Origin: Schizochytrium sp. TIO01
Lineage: Eukaryota; Sar; Bigyra; Thraustochytrida; Thraustochytriidae
Assembly (NCBI GenBank): GCA_004764695.1
Contig: SMSO01000036.1
Coordinates: 2,578,001-2,642,000 of the forward strand
Direction: 5' to 3'
Length of the DNA: 64,000 bases
Shown here: in pieces, positions 1 through 13,300 of the stretch
How the letters are laid out: every line of letters starts with the position of its first letter
How positions within the stretch are numbered: position 1 is the stretch's first letter
Notes under the pieces: generated by a model
Told to the model about the DNA's origin: nothing
Databases searched by the model: none
The model's input: the letters and a program-made list of their open reading frames with translations, nothing else
Made by a program: the position numbers and the translations under genes

Positions 1-1406
1 TCGAGGTGCAGCCGTACGCCTTTACCACCAAGTCGCTGTACGTTGGTCACATGGACTACAAGTACCTGCGGTGGCAGGTACTTGATACCCCTGGTATTCT
101 GGACAAGCCTCTTGAGGAGCGCAACACCATCGAAATGCAGGCCATCACTGCTCTGGCGCATCTCCAATGCTGTGTCATGTACTTCGTAGATCTCTCGGAG
201 CAGTGCGGTTGGACCCTGGAGCAGCAGGTTGCTCTCTTTGACAACATCCGCCCACTCTTTGCCAACAAGCCTCTCGTCATTGTTGCCAACAAGATTGATG
301 TTGCGCCGTTTGAGGCTCTTTCCCAGGTGCACAAGACCTTGCTCGACAAGATGGTCAAGGAGTCCGGCGCTGAGCTGTTGCCCATGAGTGCAGCTGCTGA
401 CATGAACATTGCAAACGTGAAGCAGCGCGCCTGCGAGCTCCTACTCGAGCGCCGTGTGGAGATGAAGGCTAAGAGTAAGAAGGCTGCTGGCATCCTCAAC
501 CGCCTCACCGTTGCGGTGCCCGCCGCACGCGACCAGAAGACACGGCCTGCCTTCATCCCTGAGGGCGTCATCGAGGCCCGCGCTCGCAAACAAGCCAATG
601 CTGGCGATGATGCCGACATGGACGTGGATATGGACGGAGAGGAGCGCAAGAAGACGCTTCACCAGCTGGAGCAGGAGGCTGGAGGCCCCGGACACATTTC
701 GTTCGACTACAGGAGATACTACAACCTCCGCAAGGAGGAGTTCAAGTTCGACGTCATCCCCGAGATCGTGGACGGAAAGAACATCGCAGACTTTATCGAC
801 GTGGACATCATGGAGAAGCTCGAGGCTCTCGAGCGCGAAGAGGACGAGCGCGCCGCTCGCGAAGAGGCAGAGCTGGCGGCTTACGAGGATGCCGAGTCCG
901 ATATGGACGAGGAGGAGAAGGACTTCGCAGACCGCATCCGCAAGAAGAAGGCACTCATCGTCGCCAAACACCGCGAGGACAAGCACAAGGTACGCGGACG
1001 CCTCTCACGCAAACACACGGCAGCATCCACGAAGGACGCATCTGCCGTCAAGGGCGAGATGGAAGACATTGGATACGACGCAGGCACTGTGGAGCCCGAG
1101 ACTGCTCGGGGACGCAAGCGCGAACGGTCCCTTGGACCTGGTGCCGAGGCCAACGAGGCCGAGGAGTCCGAACGCAACAAGAGGTCCAGCCGCTCCAGAT
1201 CTGTGGTACGCGAGCTTCAGCGCGAGGCGACCTCCTCGCTTGGAACAGTCGAGCGTGCCGTACAGGCGAACAAGCGCATGAAGAAGGCCCAGCAGGGCTT
1301 CCAGCTCAAGGCCCGCGCCGGAGAGGCCGATCGCCATGTCACCATCAAGATGCCCAAGCACTTGTTTACCGGCAAGCGCGGTATTGGCAAGAACCAGAGA
1401 AGATAA
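1..1406 (+). CDS. NOG1: Nucleolar GTP-binding protein 1 (NOG1/GTPBP4), C-terminal part; 5' end outside window
   Basis: NOG1 is a nucleolar GTPase needed to assemble the 60S ribosomal subunit. The reading frame is open from base 3 (GAG, then GTG at 6), so the start and the G1 loop lie upstream. The visible part begins in the GTPase domain: VQPYAFTTKSL, then the G3 motif DTPGI near residue 28, the family signature LAHLQCCVMYFVDLSEQCG, and the G4 motif NKID near residue 96. The NOG1-specific region follows (RPAFIPEGV, IPEIVDGKNIADFID), then a long acidic/basic coiled segment. The basic tail contains GEADRHVTIKMPKHLFTGKR, close to the end of animal and yeast NOG1, and stops with TAA at 1404-1406. 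No introns are visible. The gene is GC-rich compared with the DNA after it. I see no damage, and the identification is secure. Confidence 0.97.
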   Translation, partial: EVQPYAFTTKSLYVGHMDYKYLRWQVLDTPGILDKPLEERNTIEMQAITALAHLQCCVMYFVDLSEQCGWTLEQQVALFDNIRPLFANKPLVIVANKIDVAPFEALSQVHKTLLDKMVKESGAELLPMSAAADMNIANVKQRACELLLERRVEMKAKSKKAAGILNRLTVAVPAARDQKTRPAFIPEGVIEARARKQANAGDDADMDVDMDGEERKKTLHQLEQEAGGPGHISFDYRRYYNLRKEEFKFDVIPEIVDGKNIADFIDVDIMEKLEALEREEDERAAREEAELAAYEDAESDMDEEEKDFADRIRKKKALIVAKHREDKHKVRGRLSRKHTAASTKDASAVKGEMEDIGYDAGTVEPETARGRKRERSLGPGAEANEAEESERNKRSSRSRSVVRELQREATSSLGTVERAVQANKRMKKAQQGFQLKARAGEADRHVTIKMPKHLFTGKRGIGKNQRR

Positions 1407-4400
1407 GCATCGTTATTACGAAAAAACAGTCACATTACTTACCTACCTATCTACACAATTCTATCCATCCTCTACCTTTTACTACTTTTACACAGCAAAC
1501 TCATCTTTCGACTTCAATCCTCAAAGAACTCACTACTTTTCGATTACAACCACCACTAGAGACATTAGAAAGAATGAAGCACACACAAGTACAAAAAGCA
1601 TTGTTTCTCATTTGTTTCATTTTCTTCCCTCTCCACTATCGTAACTTGTACTCAATTTTCGCCACGCTGCCTTCAGTAGCAAATACTTTAGCACACCAAG
1701 GATCGACGAAAGAAAATAGAAAATCACCATCGGACATTCAAGACCGCTCGTTAAAATGAGGATTAGCCTCTATCATCATCATGATTGGGCTATTTTCAAG
1801 AAAATACAAGGTCATAAGGACTGAGCTACTTGCAGGCTCTAAAACTCTAATACAAGCAATGTTTTAGAATATCAGTTTTCCCGGGGGAGTGGAGAAGAGG
1901 GCATCTCTTCTAATTTTCGTTGAACTATTTCGCTATTGAGTAAGATACAAGCTCAAGAGATGAACTTCTTTGCACAGGAATCGATTTGTTTCGACACGCA
2001 CTGTAGCTTGCTCTTCATACTTTGAATCTGCATTTCCTTGACATGAAGCTGTATCTAGAACTATCGCCGACACTATCTGCATGTTGAGTCTCGCCATCAG
2101 AAAGAGAAGCAAGCAACCTCTTTCGGTCAAGCAGCAAACCATAAGACTGGGCGATAGTCTTGGCAGATTGAAGCTCCACCAACGTTTGCCAAAATCCACT
2201 AAATCTCTCATCTAGTGAAATGATCTTTTTTTCATATGCAGCTCACCGAATTTTTGAGATTTGCTATCATAAGCAGATCCGTTAGTCAGCAAATAGATCT
2301 CTATGTTTCTGCTTACTTCAATTGCTTCAAGGTGCTGTTCACTTCAATTGTTTCAGCAATATCTTCGCAACCGCTTGTACCAATTTGGTCGCCGCGCAGA
2401 TTACAAATTTGGTATATCAGAACGAAGCAAACCTATAAATCTCCATAGACCAACTCACTCAAGCGAAACCAGATAAGCATTCTGCTGCAAGGCTATAGCA
2501 AGTGTTGTGGCACCTTTAAACCCAATATTGTTTTTACTCAGACTACCTCTCCAAGGATGTAAACGTTAGACAGAATCATATAATGAACGGACCTGAACTA
2601 ACTTGAACTTTCTCATAGAGCTTGAGTGCTGGAGCATGCGAGCTATTGCCAGTATTGATGAGTTTCCGAGCTCCGTCTGAAACAAACTCTACCAATGAGA
2701 AATGATACTTGGCTTGTTGTTAGCAAGTGTCCATAACTATGCAAAGCTAAATATAGCGCACACTGCACTTACTTCAGTCCTTGCAACGTATCATTGTTTT
2801 CGAGTGCACGAGTGAGAGCTTCGATCTCGATTGTACTGAGTCTGGTTGCACCAAAACTAAGCACTCGTTATTTGCGAGAAGTATTTTCCAATCAATTCAC
2901 AGACAAAGGTGATTAAGTTCCCTTTTGTTTTGTAGTGGATCATTTCATTTGAAATCGAAGAATGTAGTCAAGCCTGCAAACTTCATCATAAGCAATTCTA
3001 TGCATGGCCTCATCTTGGGCTTCATTGGTCTAATTACTATCAACACTCCTTAGAGGAGAGGTTTTAGTTGCCATTCTACAACCGTGCTGTTTCGCAAAAG
3101 CTGGAGAAACGTAGCCAGTCGCATCTTTCCTCTTTTTATTGAAATTACTTGGAAATCTAGAATCAGCACCTACGAAGGACGTGGAGACAGTAATGTTTCG
3201 AAAAACGAATTTGCTTGCCACAATAGACCTATCACAAGATTTACCTTCGATCTTTGGGGAGACAAAATTGGCGAATAGCTTCCAATAAAAATTGTCTCCC
3301 TTTTAAAACTTGACATTAGCGACCCATAGTTGCGAGGGTTTGGGATAATTCGTCCTATTTGGCAGGCCTGATATGCGCCAAAAGATGATGAGTGGCTCAT
3401 AGACGCTATAAGCGTGATGAAAACCACCAACAAATAATGTGAACTCACAGACAGTCAGCATAGTGCCTCGAAGCTTTTGTGAAAAAACTTGTGGGCTCAG
3501 CTCCCTCTAATAAACAATCCTGGTATGTGAAGAACCATAGAAGAAGAGATGAAGACAGTGGGGAAATGAACCATTCAGTTTGCGAAAGACGCAGTCTGGG
3601 CTATTGTAAAAGTATCACGAGAGATAAGACTTATCGCAAAATGCTAAGGGTACTTAGTTTCTTTACATATTTGGATAAACATACTCTCACCGATCAGAGG
3701 CTATTCCTGTCAATCCTTTGACTTGAGTAGGGACTTACAACATTCACTCGTAAGTTGGACGAACAATTCAGAATATTATGTTACAATTTTATACAGTAAT
3801 GAATGCCTCTTAATACTTAATCTAGTTTATTTGATAGAGTTTTTTTACTATGAATTGTGAAAACATCGAAATTATATTTATACGTAAAGCCTCGGCTCGA
3901 TTTATAAAGTTTAAAAAAGCCAATTATTCAACCCAGATGGACTCGTATGGGAAATTAATATGCATGCCTTCTATTCGAGATTTTAAGATATGCGTTTCGG
4001 ACAATTACAGGTACATTTTATGGGCATTGTAGTAAGTTGGTTATATGCTGAAGAAAAAGGTCAAAACACAGTACAAGAGTGGGGGGGGCAGAATTCGGAT
4101 TGGCTTGTCTTTGAAAATAATTTTCATCTTATATGTATGCTTTTATTTTCTTTGTAAAACATGTCGATCATGGATACGTACATGCAAATAAGGTTGCGGT
4201 TATTATACAGATTCTTAATTATAAGTTCAGGTAGTTGCACTGATCACAGATATAGCACCTTGTCTTAAGCATGATTGTATAAAAACTTCTCTAAGCATAA
4301 GAAAACCTCATTTAAGTTTACAAAGGTTTAGCAGAACAATCGATATGACTTGCTCGCAAAGTATCTTCATTAGGAGCTATCATTTTATCATTTTCTTGAG

Positions 4401-4599
4401 GGTATCTGGCCTCTCAGTAGACAGGTCATATTGAGCAAGGGGCAAACCTAAATAAAGATATCAAGAGATTTGCTTTTGCTTCTGAAATTGAGGGTATTAC
4501 TACTTTTACTATGTGACAGTTTGATTTGCTACACCTTACTAAATAATACACTTCCTGGCTTAAAATTTAACCATTTAATCAATCTATAGTTTGAAAGTA
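1407..4599. other. AT-rich intergenic DNA, no gene recognised
   Basis: The first hundred or so bases are the NOG1 3' flank, a T- and C-rich tract. The rest is AT-rich with short open frames, none longer than about 92 codons, none with recognisable motifs and none in a codon-biased stretch. I see no RNA gene. A G-run lies at 4081-4088. Confidence 0.6.
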
Positions 4600-4800
4600 A
4601 TATACAGCTAACCTAACCTAGCTCTCCTGTCCGAGACTCTCTAAGTCTGAGATGATACACACTCATCCTGCCTGTATGCAGATGCAAAACCCCAATTTTA
4701 TGAATATCCTCCTCCTTCTCTTTCCCCTGAGTTTGCCATCGTTATCGGACTATCTCTGCACGCTTCACTACGTAAGCGACTTTACAATAGATAGTATTCG
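4600..4800 (+). repeat. Dispersed repeat with CCTAA (TTAGG) head, copy 1
   Basis: This begins with CTAACCTAACCTAG and continues with a segment around GATACACACTCATCCTGCCTGTATGC. The second copy at 30.3 kb has the same order: CCTAA tract, GATACATTTATCCTGCCTGTATCC, then a pyrimidine-rich stretch with CTTTT...CCTGAG and TATC(G/A)GACTA. An inverted, shorter match lies at 45.9-46.1 kb. The copies are well diverged. I see no coding capacity or terminal repeats, so the class is unknown. Confidence 0.55.
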
Positions 4801-5079
4801 CTGGAGTGAATGTATCAAACACCTTGCTTTGTGAAATGGTTAACTCGGCCGTTGGTTTTGATGTTCTGAAATCGCTGAGGTTCCCTATCGAAGGTTCATG
4901 TGGTCAAGACATTTTCCGGGTCCTTAGTTTACTACTATAAGGTCAAAGCTACTAGGGATTGTATATAGACTATCAGATACAAAATTGTGACAGAGCACTA
5001 CACAATTATAGGAAAATGTGGGGGCAAACTATTGGCTGAGGGTTGAGGAAACAAATTTGCTTATCTCCTTGACTTCTAT

Positions 5080-5300
5080 TCTATGTAATGCTGTCTTAGT
5101 TTCCTAATTAGAATATGAACAAGCCCGCTTTGGTGTTCATCTCCAAGGCCAGCAAATCACCAATTCTACAATACCTTCCTCAGTCTAATCATGTATTCCA
5201 AATTCGTGATGTCATCCTCCCAATAAATCTCTGGCTGATCAAGAATTAGCATTCAATAGAAATATCAAATTTAGACATTTGAATGGCAATAAAGGCGCAT
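5080..5300 (+). repeat. Diverged dispersed repeat, related to about 40.29-40.48 kb
   Basis: The stretch TTCTATGTAATGCTGTCTTAG, then TTCCTAATTAGAATATGAAC, then AGCCCGC matches in the same order a segment starting near 40290 (TTCTATGTAACAAAG...GTCTTAGCTTTCTAATTGG...AGCCCGCC). Both continue with CCAAGG and GCCAA. Similarity is patchy, as in an old non-coding repeat. No terminal structure or target duplication can be seen. Confidence 0.45.
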
Positions 5301-6237
5301 TCAAGTTCTCCTTCGGATTATATGTCTTTACTTCTTGATAGTCATAGCTTCATTTTGTCGGTCTGTCTCTGTGAGTATAAAACACACATCTCAGAATGTA
5401 TTTTAGAGATGGTATGATGTCTTATTTTTTTTTAGCACTGTAGGCTTTTGAGTCTAAACCAGGCAACTCATTGCAATTGAACAACGACAAGTTTCTTTAA
5501 TACTTTTCTTTTCTTGTAGAGGTTGCCCTAGAACGCGATTCTGCATTGCTATGCTACTTTAGTGCTTAGAATTAAAAAAGAAAAAAGAAAATCTACTTTT
5601 GCAAATGTTTTGAATTTTTACTTTGTATGGATATATAAAATCATGAAAATGCCAGGTTTCAATAGACTATGCCTAGATGCTTTAGAAAATTCTAAAGTGT
5701 GTCACGACTATAGTGGATTTCTACATCCATGGGTCTCTGCTTTGTAAATATTTGAGGTTCCGTTAAAAACAATATTGACTCCTGGTTTCTGCTTCCAATT
5801 TTCCCCTTTTACTTTCAATTTTCAACACTACGAAGGACTCGTTTATGTCAAAATTTCTCTCCAGTTGCAGTTACAAACCTTACGTTTGTGGCAGATAAAA
5901 TAGGGCTGAGCGATCCGTCCGGAGCACTGTGCGTGGTACTGGGTAGTTCCAGGGACCTTTTTCATTTCAGTGCGGAGCACTACTAATACATGCAGTTCTC
6001 TCCACCGTTCTTTCATTCGACAAACATTCTTGGAACTTGATTGGACATCTCGAGCGACCTTGGGAGTGCGATTGCCAGCCAGGATTGCAGTCAATCTCGT
6101 GCGTGGCGTCCGAAGACGCGGGTAGATTGGAAGGCAAATACCAATGGCAGATGTATTAGAACACAAGTTCAAGTGGTGGAGACTCTTTAACACACTTTTA
6201 GTCTTTTAATATTTTTTCTTCTTTTTTGATGGGCCTG
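5301..6237. other. Intergenic, no supported gene
   Basis: AT-rich to about 5840, then a more mixed stretch (5843-6193) that is open on the minus strand for 116 codons but has no motif I recognise. It could be the 3' flank of the possible minus-strand exons to its right. I do not call a gene here. Confidence 0.4.
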
Positions 6238-9200
6238 TCATTCATTGACGCCCAGCTCGATCTGCGTTCGAATGGGTCTTACAGCTCTGGCTGTAGGCAC
6301 GGCGCCGTTCTCGATGCGTTCGGGCCGTTTCAAATAAGTAGACTCTGCCCGCACAGCTCTGCGGACGCTTTGAAAAGTACCAGCACCGAGTCGTGCTTTT
6401 GATTGGTAGGAGAGATCTGCAAAGTTCCTCGATTTCTGCGACGCAAGAAAGACCTTGGTCCTATACGTCAAAGTCCACATGTGTCGCAAAGGGTGAGTGG
6501 AATAGTTGAAAAACACAAGTTTTCTCATTTAATTTAGGGGATACCTAGGTACCTACTTACCTACATACATGCCCACCTACAGCTGGAGAAATTCGAAAGG
6601 AATGTGTAATTGGCACTCTATTTGAGCTCTTGCTTGGAGATGAATTGCCTTTGCAAAAAGCCCTGCACTCCCTTGTAAAAACATGGGCATATTTTCTCAA
6701 AGCCTGGACCACAGTTCGTCTTACAAGATGAAATTGCGAGAATGTAGGTACTGCTATCAGCCCAAAATGGATGTGTGATGGGAAGGCTGTGCTCGCCTGC
6801 TTATTTCAGATAGTACCTGGAACCCCCAAGTCTTTGGAGCCAGACAGTCAACGAAGTTGCTTCTGGTTTCATTTAGACCAGCAAAATGAGTGCAAAGCCT
6901 AGTTGCTTTTGCGACGCCTACCTGTCTACTCTTAATTAGTGGCACTCAAAAACAATCATTCATCACTCGAGTTTCGTATCGTAGAGTTGCAAAAAACTAT
7001 ACTACTGCTAGTGCTTGGTAGGAAAGCCCGCATTTAGAAATCTCAGAAAACGCCTAGCGGCGAGAAAGTTCCCTGTCCTAAATTACTTTATAACAAACCA
7101 AAGCAAAGAAGAGTGGACTTGGAAACATTTCGATCTTCATCCAAGCATCCCTGCTGTTTTACGAAAAAGCAATCGGCGCCGAGTTCTTTCAGTGGCGGCT
7201 GATATCCTTCGGACGCTGCATTATGAAAGAAATACGGAACTCGCAACACAAAGCGCAAACCCAACAACGCTACCTACTAGATGATACATAGATACTCGTG
7301 TGGGTTTGTGTAAGCCCTCTGCCAGCCTGGCTAGAGGCCATCCATTTGCGTCCCATCACAATTCTTCCTCAGTTATGTGACAATCTGAATTTAGAGTAAG
7401 ATAGTACTGTTAATTGTAGAGCACTAGCAAGTGCTTAGATATCAGTAATCCTTAGGCAGTACCAGAGATTAGAGTCGTAGTATTAGGTCTACTATTATTC
7501 CCTTTTAAAATCTCTTTACCCTCAAGTCACGAAAAGATCGCTTCGCATCTTTTGCTTGCTTCAAGTCAAATATAATAAAATATAGGAATAAGAATAAGGG
7601 AATAATTGGTGGAAATGGAATGGTTTTTTACCGCCAGTAGCACGCATTCTGAAAGTTAACAAGAGCTGATCCATTAAAGTTTTCACTCGCTCGGTTTCTG
7701 ACCATAAGACAGATAACCTCGCAACAGTCTCCATAGGTTGACCTGCAATTTGGATGCTGCTGCTCTTGTGCTCTTTTGATCTGATCCCCTTCAGACATTT
7801 TGCATCTCTCTTCGAGATTCGGTCAATGTCATAAAGCAGTAAATATATTTATTTGTTGATCTCTGATTGTAGTGATAATTTATCAGCGCAAGATTGATCA
7901 TCGGCCCCAACTTCTTCATTTTCGCCGTCCCAAGCGATCTTGAAGGGGGCCCTCTTCGTACGGGGGCTGTAGCGACAAACCTTTCGAGTCTTGTGGCTGT
8001 CGTTTGGTATCTTCGCCAAGAGACCGGCCCAACCGCGATTAAGATGAACACGATCAAGTTTATGATTGCAGCAGCAGCGTCAACACACAAGTTGACCTGC
8101 CTGAGAACTTGAATCTGACAGCCAAGTACCTAATTACTACTTACTATAGCAATATTTAGTAGGACTGATAACGTCATCGAGATAAAGGATATATACCACC
8201 ATAGATATCATGTGAGCTTTTTCAAAATTATTATAAAATAATAACACTAATCATAAAACTATCATTGAAGTTTTACAATTACCATTTTTTTTGTTTTTGT
8301 TCAAAGTAATTAAAAAAAGAAGGAAAAATAAAGAGAGAAGATCGCTCGACACGTGCGAGTATATCCATTTTACTCTCCTCTTGCTGCATTCACGGTCGAA
8401 AGAGCGGTATTTCCTACGTCTTAACTGTCTGGTGATGGCATCCGCGGTGTTAATGCAGTTTCTCAAAGTACTTAAGTACGTACTAAATGCGTTTTTGCAC
8501 CACTCTGATTACTCACTTTAGTTTTAAATTAAAATATATAAATCGATCATTAAAATAAATATTTCAAATACGTAGTGATCGAATAGGCTGACCTGATCAT
8601 GAAAGATTCATTGGTTCGATGAGGTAGCTATCCCTGATTAGCTAAGAACTAATAGGGCACCATTGTGTGCTTGCTTGCGCGATACGTGTCGTTCGCGCGA
8701 TCTTGGCAGCTTGCCGAAGTATTTGTTTTCTATTGTTGTCGACAGAGCAAAACTTGTCCGACAGCAACAATGTGTCCAAAGAAAGTCAAGGGGGCTTCGT
8801 TTCGGGCCTCAAGCTGCGGTGTGATCAGCTCACCAAAGAGGATAGCAGACTCAGAGGTAAGTAACTTGCTTGCTCAACACAATGTGATTATTTTGGCTTG
8901 GGTTTTTACCAATTAACTTATTTTACCTCTGACGGTGAGAGTGCAATTCCACCTGCACACACTTAGAAGGATTTGCAAAGCTACACATGTAAAGGGTCAA
9001 AACGTGACGATGATGTGCGCACCTAGCTACCTAGGTAGAGGCTCAAATCAATTCTAAGAACTGACTCTGCTGATGTTCAGAGTTTGCTGTCCGAGAGAGC
9101 ACCTACAAATTAGTCGCCGCTCTTCAGTTGAGCTTGATCACTTTCATGAGACTAATGATGAGCTTTTGCAATACCAAGGATGGCCTCTAATTCGAGCTCG

Positions 9201-10303
9201 CTGACGTGTTGCCTATAAACTCACTTGCTTTCGCCAGATATATTCCTGCTGCTTTAAATTCAAGGTCGTTGCGCACCTCAAATTTGGGTGAGACATCTTC
9301 ACCGCAGCGAATTTTGCATGCATCTCAATCCACTTTGATCCCTGTTCAATTGAGGGGCGAAGACGTCCTCCTGCATTCTCGATGAATATCAGGCTCACGA
9401 TGTGAAAGTTCGAGCATGCTTTTCATCTCATTTCCTTTTCACCGTAAGCTCAAGTTGTCGCCAATGACTTGGACGTCCGCCTGAGAATTCAAGTTCTGAC
9501 GCCGAGCCTCCTTCACCGAGAAACCCGCCGCCAGACGGCTTCGTGTCGGACGCCGAGCGGATGGTTGGGAGCTGGTCGGGGAGCGAATTTGCTGGCCTCA
9601 TGACGTAAAGAGACAGTGTTTACATATTACCTCTCCATCGATACCCACTTTCCTGAGCATTATTATGTCACGGTTTTAACATAGCACGATGATGGACCCC
9701 ATTGGATTTGATTGACTTTTGATGTTGGTAAAGAATGGTTCGAGTACTACTATTTTATACATACAACTTGCATTCTTCTATATATTTCATAAAAACGTAC
9801 CTACTATCTACGTTGAGAATCATCGAAAGTAAAAAAAAACAAAAACAATAACAGTAGTTAGGCACTTCTGCACTAACCTACTTCGTACTGTCTCGAACTA
9901 TAGTATAATTCAAGTTCTTGGCGTCGTTCGCAGAATGTGCTTTGCTCACCACAAGTCGAGATTCCCGGCTTTGAATTAGCGTTTTGGTTAGATACATGGC
10001 TAATAGAGGAGGGGAAACTCGAAAGGCAATTCTGAAAGAATTGAACACTTTTTCACTTTGGATAAAAACCTTTTGAAATAGAAATAGAATTAGAAATGAC
10101 TCGAATTTTATTTTCAATTTTTTAATCTTGATTATGAAAATTAAGACATTCATGTCGAAGATCGGTTTGAGGATAGTTAGTGCCCGAGCCAAGAAGAGCA
10201 ACTTAAAGAACACAAGGCTCGCATCATCGAACTCCCGTCCTGAGCGGTCTCTGAGTGATAGCTTTAGATGAAACCTTCGCGTATGAATGATAACGAAACG
10301 CAA
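6238..10303 (-). other. Gene-poor stretch with possible uncalled exons on the minus strand
   Basis: Several islands of higher GC are open on the minus strand, separated by AT-rich DNA. 6238-6528 is open with a basic C-terminal-like sequence and a stop at 6238. 6817-6921 (105 nt) lies between CAG and GTACTA and would encode 35 residues. 7800-8090 contains a hydrophobic stretch (AAAIINLIVFILIAVGPVSW) that would span a membrane. 8740-8865 reads SAILFGELITPQLEAR and ends in a stop. 9225-9400 ends at a GTGAGT donor. 9878-10303 is a 141-codon frame. On the plus strand, 9470-9608 is also GC-rich and open. Together they could be exons of one or two multi-exon genes or decayed relics. I recognise no family and cannot link the exons reliably. 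Confidence 0.25.
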
Positions 10304-13300
10304 ATCATGGGAAACTTTGCGTTGTCGTGGTGCCTAGGTACTTTGTCCACGAGTTATTGAATCTTCAACATTCGATTCCCACGTTATTTCTTTTTCTCCT
10401 CCTTCTAGTAATCTTAAAAAATAAATAAACCAAAGTGAGTTTAGAAAAAATAAAATTAATCGGTATGCTCTATTTTGGTAATCTATTCCTACTCCTACTC
10501 TTACCCATAGCTCAGTCCTAACCTACCATCGAGGCTGTAGTAGCACATTGGCAGTTCCTGATCAAATTGAAAAGCCCGACGCTCGCTCATCGTGAAGTTC
10601 GAGCTGCTTCGAAAGCATGTTCTAGAGTGAATATATCACGCACGCTTTTACACGCGGTCGCCTTCTTTTACACACGGAGCTGTAAACCTATTCGTTCACG
10701 AATTCATTTCTTGATCGATAAGTTGGCTCCTGCATCTCAGCTGTTACCTGAGACCTAAGGGGGAAATCTGTGAGCGCTTGTGTAAAACTACGGCTGAACG
10801 CAATAGAGTGAAAGAGCACATGTGTTGACGATGCTGCAACTCCAACGTCGAGCGGAGTACTTCGCTGTACAAGCAGGCGGCCTTTGCCGATGGGGCGAAT
10901 TATGAGGGTTGAATGACTGACTGACTGAATGACTGACTGACTGACTGAATAAATGTATGAATGACTGAGCTACTCACTGACTAAACGACTTCCTGAGTAA
11001 GTCGGCGTCTGCTGTTTAGTTTACCTGCCTTACGAAATGACTGACTAAGAATAAGTTTCGATTTCGCGCCTCCTTCATAGGAGCTACCTACCTGTTATAA
11101 GGTAGTGCCCCTTCCTCTCTCCCAGTCAAACTCACAAAAACAAAACCCAAAACTAATTAAGTAATTTATGAATTTATTATTAGTTATTTATTTGTTTGTT
11201 TATTATTTTGATATCGAAAAAGAAAAAGGTCTGTTTCATGACAATTGTTGTTATGGATGAGTGAGTGATTAACAGATTGAGTGGCTAAGAGCAACCTCTT
11301 TCTTTCCCGAGAAGCGACGAATGCTTTGGCTGCTCTGGCCGGCAACGGCGCGGCTCCCGCTCGCTGGATCGAGCTCGAGCAGAGTCCGGCCGGGCCGCTA
11401 GCAAGAAGACAGAAGTTTGCCGCTACCCAAAGACAGAAGACCCTTCCATGTGCTGCGTCGGCAGACGAGTTTGTTGGTTGAAGGGGCTTCGAAGCGAGTC
11501 GAGGTTCGACTTACTGGGTAGTAGGTAGGTCTACTGACTAATAACTGTAGGGGGAATAGCTGACTGGAAAGAAGTGTCCCTCGTAGATTCGTCGTCACTG
11601 GGAATTGGAGTGATGGTTGTTGATTGATGAAGCATTTAATAGATGTCGTAGGTAGGTACGCTGGTACGCACTTACCTACTGATGATGACGATGCTGGCGC
11701 TGATTGCATTCCTATTCGCGCACCTTTGATGAGTTCCCAAGGTGTTTTATAAAAATGTTTCTTTGGGTTTGTTTATTTGTTTCGTCTAAAGACAAAAGTT
11801 TCCAAGTGATGTTAAAAAAGAAAAAAGTAAGAAGAAATCATTTTGTGCCAGTGAACTATGATGAAAGTTGTGGATGGCAGCAAGCTCCAAGATGATGGTT
11901 GGGTTGTCTACATTTCCGTTCAACTATGTTAGCTTAACGACCGCCCAGAACCTGAAAAATTAAAAGTCTGGGAGGCATCAGAACTCCAAGAAGCACCGTG
12001 TTCAACGTGCAGCCGATGGGGGTTCTCTTTGCAATGCAAACTGGTCCAAGAAGTAGACCATTTCCAAAACCCTTGCAGGCGTGACGATGAGTAAGATGTG
12101 TTTTGGTCTTTAAAGTGATCCACATCAGAATGTTATGAATTCTACGACAAGAATGCCAGAATACCAATTATGAAGGTTTGCAGAAGATGTTAGACAATCC
12201 GACTATTGTTGAGTGCAGCTCTTATGATCTTCGAGAGACGAAACCGACGGTGAAGTTCGCATACTTGAAACAAACTATTAAAGTCACATGTATACATACA
12301 AACACCAATGCAGTTGTCTATTATGCCTGCCTGCCTGCATGCATACATGCATGCACGCCCGCGCGATTTAGCCTGGGTTTCAAGCTACTCAGAAGAAAGG
12401 CTCATGAACGACTTGAACAGCTCACCATCTGCTTTCCCACCTTTTGTTGCAACCAGGAGAGTAAGGAACGATTGTACTTGTCCGCAACTCGACTCGAGTT
12501 TGCACTCTCCCGAATTCGTTGTTGAGATCCACTCGATGTTCAAACGAAAAGAGGAGAAGAAGAACTGAGAACTCGAACTCCGCGTAGTAGTTCTCATCGA
12601 ATGATCTGATGCGATTCACAGGCTTTCTGAAACATATTAAAAAAAGAAAAAGAAATATGCTTTCAAAGACAAATATCGGGGGGAAATGTAAAAGTCGATC
12701 GCTCATCACCTGGACTTTGGCGAGCCTTGCGAAGCAAGAAACCTGTCCAAGCATCCATCGAGCGAGTCAGCGAATCGGATCGTCGGCCATAGAGATTTCA
12801 AGAAGCAATTAGCCTCAAACTTGCTTTGGCCCAGTTCGCTAGCCCTCGCCCCTTCCTGGATTGTGCAAATTACACTTCTCGTTCTCGTTTTTAAAAGCCC
12901 ACCTTTCATTTCTTCTGCTTGAAAGAGAATAGTTTAGCGTTAAAAAATAAAATAAAATCATTTTTATTTTATTTTTTTAATTTCGTGGATTAAAAAAAAA
13001 ATATAGATGGCAATGTTTGCTTAGTTGAGAGTTGTTTCTTGACAATTACCTCTCTCTGACCTTTAAAGAAGTTCAAAGGGCGACCTACCTTCTCAGTCTT
13101 CGCTAATAGTGAATCGCCCTGATCGCAATCCATAGCGAATGGTTTCAATAGATCTGTTTATGTATAAGAATAAGAATGTTCATGTGGAATACCTAGTTTC
13201 TCGGTGGGCGACTAGATTCTGTATACCTAATAGATAGATATGTACTTACTAAATACTTGAATAATTTTTAGTTCTTTTAAAATATATATATATCGTACTT

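Noticed and set aside
8665..8916. Plus-strand frame with CPKKVKGASFR ending at a GTAAGT donor, as a first exon
   Set aside because: The same stretch reads equally well on the minus strand as a terminal exon, and no partner exon could be found for either.
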